This document shows, piece after piece, positions 7,473-12,109 of a stretch of 12,109 bases of DNA. Origin of the DNA: Veillonella sp. (GTDB lineage Bacteria > Bacillota_C > Negativicutes > Veillonellales > Veillonellaceae); assembly GCA_018367495.1 (NCBI GenBank), contig JAGZGB010000053.1, forward strand, positions 1 to 12,109, given 5' to 3'. Each line of letters begins with the position of its first letter. Position 1 is the first letter of the stretch. A program made the translations under genes and the position numbers. Under the pieces are notes generated by a model. That model worked only from the letters and a program-made list of their open reading frames with translations, was not told the DNA's origin and did not search any database.

Positions 7473-8876
7473 TTATAGGATACCAAATAGCCACATACCA
7501 AGGGTACCGCCCCAGAAATGAATTAAAAAGCTAACCACAGAAATCGTCAGACCTACACGCCACCATGTTCCTTGTGGTACATAACCAGCACCAAAGAAGA
7601 TTGGTGTTACACCAGAACTATAATGTGTCAATGTACAGCCAGGGCTATTCATCAAACCAAAGAGCAAAATCGTGAATGGAATTGGCGCCCCCATCGCTAC
7701 TAAAATAGCTGCAAAGGCGGAGAATAAAGCTGTGATACGAGCTGTACCGCTAGCAAAAAAGTATTGAGAGTAAACAAAGGTTGCGGAGATAATAAAAGAT
7801 GCCCAGAACCAATCAATCCCTACAAGATGTTGACTCACAAAATCTGCAAATACAGCTACAACACCTAATTTGCCAAGCAAGCCAGCCATACCTACGAGTG
7901 TGCCCATCCAGATAAGGATATCCCAACCTGTACGTTCACCAAGAATATCTTCCCATGTGAGAGACCCTGTAACTACACAAACAAGTACACCCATCATTGC
8001 AACTACGGTTGGATGTAACTTCGTCCAAATCGCTGTGGACCAAAGTAAAATACAAAGCACAAAAATAATAGCCACTGAAATTTCAGCCTTTGTAATAGGA
8101 CCTAGTATATCTAGCTCTTTTTGGGCCATTACCGCTGCTTGAGGTGTCTCCTTGATTTCAGGTGGATAGATTTTATAAATAAACCAAGGCATCAAAATCA
8201 TACAAAGTACACCAGGGATGACACCTGCTTGGAACCATTCCCACCACGAAATATCATAGCCAAATAATTTAGCACCTAATGATGTAATCAATAAGTTACC
8301 GCTACAGGCAGTCAAAAAGATAGTTACCGTTATGGTATTGATAGTGTGGGCCGTAGTCATCAAGTACGCCCCTATACGACGTGCCGTATTCCCATACGGT
8401 TCAGAATCAAAGGCTAACGAAATATTTTGTACGATTGGGAAAATAATACCGCCTCCACGTGCCGTATTAGATGGTGTGGCAGGAGAAATAATAAGATCGG
8501 TACAAGCCAAGGCATAGGCTAACTTTAAAGAGCTAGTACCAAAGGCACGAATCAATGTATAGGCAATACGCTTACCAAGGCCAGAATTAATAATACCTCT
8601 AGAAAAGAATACTGCTGCTACGATAAGCCATACATTAGCTTCAGCGTAACCACCTAATGCTTGCACCATGGTAATAGAATTTGTTGCTACTGCCGCAACA
8701 ATACCAAAGAGTGCCATAATGCCTGTTGGCCAAGGTCGTAAAATAAAACCTACAATTGTAGCCGTGAAGATAGCTAATAAATGCCATCCTTCAGGCTTAA
8801 TCGCCTCCGTATGAGGCAAGAACCAGATCACTAGTCCTACTAGTACCGTCAGGGCGGCGCGTGTAAAGGTATTCAT
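7473..8876 (-). CDS. DASS-family anion permease (di/tricarboxylate carrier, CitT/TtdT-like)
   Basis: This 467-residue integral membrane protein of the divalent anion:sodium symporter family has about 12-14 hydrophobic segments along its whole length. Two family substrate-site motifs are visible: SPATPSNTARGGGIIFPI (about 133-150) and, in the second repeat, NSPGCTLTHYSSGVTPIFFG (about 414-433), both close to those of E. coli CitT and TtdT, which exchange citrate or tartrate for succinate. I infer import or exchange of malate, succinate, 2-oxoglutarate or a similar acid; the exact substrate cannot be read off. In Veillonella-type metabolism, which lives on organic acids, such a carrier is expected. 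The ATG (8874-8876) has GGGAGG 4-5 nt upstream. It sits between two terminators, so it may be a single-gene unit; a TATAAT at 8919-8924, just at the end of the preceding terminator, is the only promoter element seen. Confidence 0.9.
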   Translation of the reverse strand: MNTFTRAALTVLVGLVIWFLPHTEAIKPEGWHLLAIFTATIVGFILRPWPTGIMALFGIVAAVATNSITMVQALGGYAEANVWLIVAAVFFSRGIINSGLGKRIAYTLIRAFGTSSLKLAYALACTDLIISPATPSNTARGGGIIFPIVQNISLAFDSEPYGNTARRIGAYLMTTAHTINTITVTIFLTACSGNLLITSLGAKLFGYDISWWEWFQAGVIPGVLCMILMPWFIYKIYPPEIKETPQAAVMAQKELDILGPITKAEISVAIIFVLCILLWSTAIWTKLHPTVVAMMGVLVCVVTGSLTWEDILGERTGWDILIWMGTLVGMAGLLGKLGVVAVFADFVSQHLVGIDWFWASFIISATFVYSQYFFASGTARITALFSAFAAILVAMGAPIPFTILLFGLMNSPGCTLTHYSSGVTPIFFGAGYVPQGTWWRVGLTISVVSFLIHFWGGTLGMWLFGIL

Positions 8877-8923
8877 AGAACCTCCCTATCAAACTACACA
8901 TATCAATAGTTACAGCTGATTAT

Positions 8924-8963
8924 AAAAAACTATATGGCGGTCATCACACATAACCGCCATATA
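8924..8963 (-). terminator. Intrinsic terminator after the cupin gene
   Basis: TATATGGCGGT (minus strand, 8953-8963) pairs perfectly over 11 bp with ACCGCCATATA (8931-8941), with an 11-nt loop. G and then U6 (8924-8929) follow. The stem starts 2 nt after the cupin stop codon. TATAAT (8919-8924) begins in the last base of the U-run, so the promoter of the next gene may overlap this element, although no good -35 is visible. Confidence 0.88.
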
Positions 8964-8965
8964 AA

Positions 8966-9409
8966 TTAGCAACTTTCTAAAAATTCTTTAATCTTTGGAT
9001 TAGAGCGCAACGTATCCATCTCTTGAGGAGTTAATAATTTTACCTTATCCCGATCTTGGTTAACCAAGCAAAGGAACCCAATATAATCTCCTTTATTAGC
9101 CCGGAATTGATGTATCGTTTTACCTGGAATTTCAATAAAATCACCAGCTTCTACATCATGGATTTCATCGCCTAATAAGACTTGACCCTTCCCACGGAAT
9201 ATCATAACCATATGTGTATGTTCATGATATTCTAGTGTGGAGTAACCACCTGGCAAGCATTCAAAATAGCGGAATTGGCATGGAATATCAAAGGCTCCAT
9301 CATATAAAACTTGACGTGTTACATCTTTAAAAGGGCTACCATCTTGCTTGTATACCAAGGTATCGACGCCATCCCACTTGAAATTTTTAGCATCAAACTT
9401 GCGTATCAT
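8966..9409 (-). CDS. Single-domain cupin protein
   Basis: This 147-residue protein has one cupin barrel (about 45-115). Motif 1 is GGYSTLEYHEHTH (54-66), with the histidine cluster H62/H64/H66, and motif 2 is GDFIEIPGKTIHQF (89-102), with H100. These histidines probably bind a metal ion. The Glu normally found after the HxH of motif 1 is replaced by the hydrophobic stretch MVMI, so the metal site may be non-standard. Cupins of this size range from sugar isomerases to sensors and dioxygenase-like enzymes; no specific reaction can be assigned. The ATG (9407-9409) has AGAGG 8 nt upstream. It lies between the terminator of the HMA gene and its own terminator, with no room for a clear promoter, so it may depend on read-through. 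Confidence 0.85.
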   Translation of the reverse strand: MIRKFDAKNFKWDGVDTLVYKQDGSPFKDVTRQVLYDGAFDIPCQFRYFECLPGGYSTLEYHEHTHMVMIFRGKGQVLLGDEIHDVEAGDFIEIPGKTIHQFRANKGDYIGFLCLVNQDRDKVKLLTPQEMDTLRSNPKIKEFLESC

Positions 9410-9427
9410 TTTATTACCTCTTTACAC

Positions 9428-9466
9428 AAAAAGGGCTGCATCGAAACAGTGTTTCAATACAGCCCT
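9428..9466 (-). terminator. Intrinsic terminator after the HMA gene
   Basis: The minus strand forms a 16-bp stem, AGGGCTGTATTGAAAC (9451-9466) with GTTTCGATGCAGCCCT (9432-9447), containing two G-U pairs and a 3-nt loop. A U5 run (9428-9432) follows. It starts 10 nt after the HMA stop codon, and its tail ends only 18 nt before the cupin ATG, so it also behaves as an intercistronic element. Confidence 0.92.
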
Positions 9467-9476
9467 ATCGGTTCGA

Positions 9477-9785
9477 TTATTTAAAGAAACGTTTCAAAGT
9501 CCCTAATAAACCATGACTATGTTTTTGTACACCATCTGCAACGCTTTCTACTTCAAAACCTGTACGTTCAATAGCTTTTGTAATAACATCAACAGATACT
9601 TTTGCTGGATCAAAAGAAACAGTCGCTGTTTTCTCTGGCAAATTTACCTCTGCGCTCAAAACGCCAGGTAAGCCAAGGGATGCACCTTCAACAGTTTCTT
9701 TACAGTTATTGCACATCATACCAGGTACAGTAAATACCTTTGTTACAACGCCATTATCTTCACCGCAACCACAATCTTTACACAT
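9477..9785 (-). CDS. Small heavy-metal-associated (HMA) domain protein
   Basis: This 102-residue cytoplasmic protein has one ferredoxin-like HMA domain (about 15-82). The metal motif is GMMCNNC (M24, C25, C28), followed by the typical ETVEGAS helix and a GVLSAEVNLPEKTATVSFDP strand pattern. Such domains carry Cu(I) or another soft metal to a P-type ATPase, as CopZ does. Unlike plain CopZ (about 70 residues), it has an N-terminal cysteine cluster (C2, C5, C7) and a C-terminal tail with HSH and a basic end. These could add metal ligands or be membrane-facing. The ATG (9783-9785) has AGGAGG 7 nt upstream and begins 14 nt after the tatA stop, so it is in the same operon. No metal ATPase gene is visible nearby. 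Copper chaperone is the best guess, not proven. Confidence 0.85.
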   Translation of the reverse strand: MCKDCGCGEDNGVVTKVFTVPGMMCNNCKETVEGASLGLPGVLSAEVNLPEKTATVSFDPAKVSVDVITKAIERTGFEVESVADGVQKHSHGLLGTLKRFFK

Positions 9786-9799
9786 AGTGATACCTCCTA

Positions 9800-10042
9800 T
9801 TAATCATTAGCTTCTTTATGTTTATCGTCGTTTTTAGCCCCTGCTGTTACGTCAATCGTAGTCGCCTTTTTAACGGCTTCTTTCGTTTCATCAACAGCTT
9901 TCTTAGGGCCGGAAATAGCATCTTTGAATTCATTGATGCCCTTACCAATTGCTTTACCTACTTCAGGTAATTTACCAGGTCCGAAGATAACTAAAGCGAT
10001 CACTAATATAACTATTAATTCAGGTGTTCCTATAGATCCCAT
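9800..10042 (-). CDS. tatA: Sec-independent translocase protein TatA
   Basis: TatA forms the membrane channel or weakening patch of the twin-arginine pathway, which exports folded, often cofactor-bearing proteins. The 80-residue sequence has a short N-terminal transmembrane helix (about 8-20), the hinge [16 protein letters not shown] (20-35) that defines TatA/E proteins, an amphipathic helix (about 25-45) and a charged, flexible C-terminal tail. Glu8, in the short polar N-terminus, fits TatA more than TatB. No tatC is in the window, so the partner must be elsewhere. The ATG (10040-10042) has AAGGAGA about 6 nt upstream. It follows pgl by 36 nt without a terminator, so co-transcription with pgl and the HMA gene is likely. 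Confidence 0.93.
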   Translation of the reverse strand: MGSIGTPELIVILVIALVIFGPGKLPEVGKAIGKGINEFKDAISGPKKAVDETKEAVKKATTIDVTAGAKNDDKHKEAND

Positions 10043-10078
10043 ATGTATCTCCTTTATATTTACTAAAACTTACATCTT

Positions 10079-10834
10079 TTAGTGTACATCATTATAGGCC
10101 GCCTTGTCCACATACCAGGTTATGGCCTCTTGTGAAAGTACAGCACCAGGCAATGTGCGACCAATGCGTTTGTCCCACGTTAAATCTTCATAATCTTCGC
10201 GTTGATACAATACCTTTGTCAATGCAGTACGCTTACTTTCACCAGTTACAGTAAACCAAACAGCATCGGATTTAGCTAAGAACGAGAATGTCATAGAAAT
10301 GCGTTCCCATACCTTGCCATCCTCAACAGCCACTACCTCTTGATTAGCAACACGCAGTGCGTGAGAGCCTGCAAATAATCCCGCCGTATGACCATCCTCG
10401 CCTAGATCAAGCAATGCTAAATCTAAACCAGATTTCTTACAAGCCTTGAGGACATTACGAACCTCTTTCTCATATTCTTCAGCCGCTTCCACAACGGTTT
10501 TGGAATCCGTATTGATAGGTAAGAAATGAGCAGCTCCCTTTGCTTTGCATAGCAAATGAGGTTTTACGCGATTAAAGTAATTATCCTCATGTGCTTGCGG
10601 TAGAAAACGTTCATCAGTCCACAAGAAGAATATGCGTTCCCAATTGAGGCGCTCAATATATTCAGGAGAGTTAAGTAATTCTAACAAACCATTTACAACA
10701 GTGCCCCCTGTAATACCCACAACGCATGTATCGGTACGGCTAATTTCATCATTGGTGAAAGTAATGAAATCCTCTGCCAAAGCTTGGATTACATCACTAG
10801 GACTGTCATAACATTTAATTGTATCTTGAGCCAT
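10079..10834 (-). CDS. pgl: 6-phosphogluconolactonase
   Basis: Pgl hydrolyses 6-phosphogluconolactone in the oxidative pentose phosphate pathway. The 251-residue protein belongs to the SugarP-isomerase-like (NagB/DevB) fold. Sequence marks are GITGGTVVNGLLELL (40-54), WTDERFLPQAHEDNYF (72-87) and LALLDLGEDGHTAGLFAGS (139-157), where the His of DGHT (H149) fits the catalytic His of the DevB-type lactonases. The frame is open 33 codons further upstream, but that part overlaps the terminator region. ATG 10832-10834 (MAQDTIK) has AGGAGG 10 nt ahead and gives the normal family length, so it is the start. GlcNAc-6-P deaminase is the nearest alternative family, but the WTDERF/GEDGHTAGLF pair favours the lactonase. 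No zwf or gnd is visible here. It is the first gene of a probable pgl-tatA-HMA operon. Confidence 0.9.
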   Translation of the reverse strand: MAQDTIKCYDSPSDVIQALAEDFITFTNDEISRTDTCVVGITGGTVVNGLLELLNSPEYIERLNWERIFFLWTDERFLPQAHEDNYFNRVKPHLLCKAKGAAHFLPINTDSKTVVEAAEEYEKEVRNVLKACKKSGLDLALLDLGEDGHTAGLFAGSHALRVANQEVVAVEDGKVWERISMTFSFLAKSDAVWFTVTGESKRTALTKVLYQREDYEDLTWDKRIGRTLPGAVLSQEAITWYVDKAAYNDVH

Positions 10835-10860
10835 GTAATAATGACCTCCTAAAACTATTC

Positions 10861-10876
10861 TAATAGTACTATTATA
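10861..10876 (-). promoter_or_regulatory. Candidate pgl -10 element with overlapping palindrome
   Basis: TATAAT (minus strand, 10871-10876) lies 37 nt ahead of the pgl ATG. A perfect 14-bp palindrome, TAATAGTACTATTA (10861-10874), overlaps it and reaches the expected transcription start. That placement is typical of a repressor operator. No convincing -35 is seen at 16-18 nt. Promoter and operator roles are inferred. Confidence 0.4.
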
Positions 10877-10901
10877 TACACTTTTGCTTCTTAATAAAAG
10901 C

Positions 10902-10940
10902 AAAAACCGATGTAACTCAATATATAGAGCCACATCGGTT
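10902..10940 (-). terminator. Intrinsic terminator after the crotonase gene
   Basis: AACCGATGTGGCTC (minus strand, 10927-10940) pairs with GAGTTACATCGGTT (10905-10918) over 14 bp, including two G-U pairs, with an 8-nt AU loop. It runs into U5 (10902-10906). It lies about 65 nt after the crotonase stop and before the pgl promoter. The U-run is also part of a second 8-bp inverted repeat, TTTTGCTT/AAGCAAAA (10882-10889 with 10898-10905), which may be coincidental. Confidence 0.88.
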
Positions 10941-11004
10941 CGAATTATATTAGTAACTGATTATAAAATACATGATATTTCATAGAATTACAAGAGAATA
11001 ATTA

Positions 11005-11796
11005 TTATTTTTGACCAAATTTAGGACGACGACGTTCTGTAAAAGCTCGTACACCTTCTTTAAAATCTTCAGAAAGGCCTAGGGAACATTGATTTTCTAC
11101 TTCAAATTTCTTATATTCTTCCCAACCTACTAAGAAACTATTCCACATCATTTCTTTCATAACGCGGTAAGATTGCGCAGGGCCTTTGGCTAATTTCTCA
11201 ACAAGACGTCGTGTAGCAGTCTCTAGATCCTCTGGTTCACACACCTTATATACAAAGCCCCATTCCTTACCTTTTTCAGCAGAAACAGCTTCTCCAGTCA
11301 TAACAATATGCATGGCACGGTTCATACCAATGGAACGAGTCAACAAGAACAAACCGCCTGCATCAGGAACAAGACCTACATTTACGAAAGCTTGTATAAA
11401 GCGTACATTGTTAGCAGCTACTACAAAGTCTGCAGCTAACGCCATGTTGAACGCTGCACCTGCTGCAGCACCTTGAAGACTCATAATAACAGGTTTAGGT
11501 AAGCGTTTTATAGCCATAGAAATCTGAGCTACTAATTCTACGATTTCAAATAAAGACTCTGTATCGCCATCATTTACAGCGCGTTCCATTTCTGTTAAAT
11601 CACCGCCAGCAGAGAATACTTTCCCCTCTGCATTAATGAGCAATGCACGAACACTTTCATCATGATGTGCATTGTCTAAGACCTCAAGGATCTCCTTACA
11701 CATTTCGATGTTAAAACCATTCGCCACCGCTGGACGATTAAATGTTAACGTACCAATACCGTTATCTACTACATATTGAATTGTATTATAAATCAT
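11005..11796 (-). CDS. Enoyl-CoA hydratase/isomerase family protein (crotonase fold)
   Basis: This 263-residue crotonase-superfamily protein has the two oxyanion-hole regions, VFSAGGDL (60-67) and QGAAAGAAFNMALAADF (108-124), and the C-terminal helical part ending in FTERRRPKF. The catalytic Glu of true hydratases, expected in the segment before GLVPDAGG, is replaced by a non-acidic residue (QAFVNVGL). The Asp of VPDAGG (D145) matches the catalytic Asp of PaaG-like isomerases. I therefore infer a CoA-ester isomerase or related reaction rather than plain hydration; the substrate is unknown. ATG 11794-11796 (MIYNTIQ) has AGGAGA 6-7 nt upstream. The open frame continues 36 codons further upstream, but through the promoter, so that extension is not coding. 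It is a single-gene unit with its own promoter and terminator. Confidence 0.88.
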   Translation of the reverse strand: MIYNTIQYVVDNGIGTLTFNRPAVANGFNIEMCKEILEVLDNAHHDESVRALLINAEGKVFSAGGDLTEMERAVNDGDTESLFEIVELVAQISMAIKRLPKPVIMSLQGAAAGAAFNMALAADFVVAANNVRFIQAFVNVGLVPDAGGLFLLTRSIGMNRAMHIVMTGEAVSAEKGKEWGFVYKVCEPEDLETATRRLVEKLAKGPAQSYRVMKEMMWNSFLVGWEEYKKFEVENQCSLGLSEDFKEGVRAFTERRRPKFGQK

Positions 11797-11820
11797 ATGA
11801 GTTCTCCTATATGAAAATCT

Positions 11821-11834
11821 ATTTTTCGAAAAAT
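11821..11834. promoter_or_regulatory. 14-bp palindrome in the crotonase 5' untranslated region
   Basis: ATTTTTCGAAAAAT is a perfect palindrome about 25 nt ahead of the crotonase start codon and about 20 nt downstream of the -10 element. A second TTTCGA follows directly (11834-11839). It could be an operator or a small 5'-UTR hairpin; AT-rich composition makes a chance origin possible. Confidence 0.3.
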
Positions 11835-11851
11835 TTCGATTATATATTTCT

Positions 11852-11880
11852 ATTATAGGGGAATTAAATATAGATGTAAA
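11852..11880 (-). promoter_or_regulatory. Promoter of the crotonase gene
   Basis: TTTACA (minus strand, 11875-11880), a 17-nt spacer and a perfect TATAAT (11852-11857) form the best sigma-70 promoter in the window. Transcription would begin near 11845, leaving a leader of about 50 nt before the ATG. Confidence 0.72.
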
Positions 11881-11930
11881 TGTAATCTTATAATCACAAT
11901 ACAATACTATGTACCCTTTAGCAACCCACG

Positions 11931-12109
11931 TTAGTATAACAAACCTTTGGTGCGTAAGTATCGCTCAGCAACATCATGAGGTTTCTGTCCTTCCGATTCC
12001 ACCTCATAGTTCATATATGACATATCCTGATCCGTAATCGTATGTGTCAATTTCAGCAATACCGCTTCTAGCTCAGGATGCTTCTTTAGCACATCCATTC
12101 TAACCACAT
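11931..12109 (-). CDS. Glycine betaine/choline-type ABC transporter substrate-binding protein (C-terminal fragment)
   Basis: The last 58 codons of a gene that enters from the right edge end at TAA 11931-11933. The sequence VVRMDVLKKHPELEAVLLKL, followed by THTITDQDMSYMNYEVE and a tail of the type KPHDVAERYLRTKGLL, is the characteristic C-terminus of OpuC/OpuBC/ProX-like binding proteins. In these, the final lobe carries the LxxHPEL and NYEVD-like motifs. These lipoproteins or permease-fused domains capture glycine betaine, carnitine or choline for osmoprotection. Many relatives are fused to the permease, which cannot be judged from this piece. No clear intrinsic terminator follows before the crotonase promoter. 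Confidence 0.82.
   Translation of the reverse strand, partial: VVRMDVLKKHPELEAVLLKLTHTITDQDMSYMNYEVESEGQKPHDVAERYLRTKGLLY

Noticed and set aside
10882..10905. Inverted repeat TTTTGCTT/AAGCAAAA as a second terminator.
   Set aside because: It has no U-tail on either strand and shares its bases with the U-run of the stronger terminator, so it is probably incidental.
10835..10933. A 33-residue N-terminal extension of Pgl.
   Set aside because: It would translate through the upstream terminator and the pgl -10 box. The AGGAGG is placed for the ATG at 10832-10834.
11797..11904. A 36-residue N-terminal extension of the crotonase.
   Set aside because: It runs through a near-consensus promoter, and AGGAGA serves the ATG at 11794-11796.

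Overview
The window looks like chromosome from a low-GC anaerobe of the Negativicutes, most likely Veillonella or a close relative. This is an inference from overall protein character, strong AGGAGG-type ribosome sites, U-tailed intrinsic terminators, a single short TatA and a CitT-like dicarboxylate carrier; no marker gene proves it. Every supported gene lies on the minus strand, so the gene order below runs from high to low coordinates. The window opens and closes inside genes: ilvC is cut at the left edge and an OpuC-type glycine betaine binding protein at the right edge.

Right part (about 10.0-12.1 kb): the C-terminal end of an osmoprotectant ABC binding protein; then a crotonase-family enoyl-CoA hydratase/isomerase with its own promoter and terminator; then a probable three-gene operon of 6-phosphogluconolactonase (pgl), tatA and a small heavy-metal-associated (HMA) cysteine protein, closed by a long terminator hairpin. 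Middle part (7.4-9.5 kb): a one-domain cupin and a DASS-family di/tricarboxylate carrier, each followed by a strong intrinsic terminator.

Left part (1-7.4 kb): a branched-chain amino acid operon in the order leader peptide - attenuator - ilvD - ilvA - ilvB - ilvN - ABC ATPase - ilvC. IlvA makes 2-oxobutyrate from threonine, IlvBN makes the acetohydroxy acids, IlvC reduces and isomerises them, and IlvD dehydrates them to the 2-oxo acids of isoleucine and valine. Only the final aminotransferase is absent from the visible part. A solo ABC ATPase of unknown role sits between ilvN and ilvC, and ilvC seems to have an additional promoter of its own.

The most interesting item is the region ahead of ilvD. 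A short reading frame with a very good ribosome site (7103-7234, 43 codons) has 15 Leu/Ile/Val codons among residues 2-22. It is followed by a perfect 10-bp terminator hairpin with a U7 tail, placed 55 nt before the ilvD start. This is the architecture of classical ribosome-mediated attenuation, as in enterobacterial ilvL. It occurs here where a Firmicutes-lineage organism would often be expected to use a T-box, and I see no T-box consensus.
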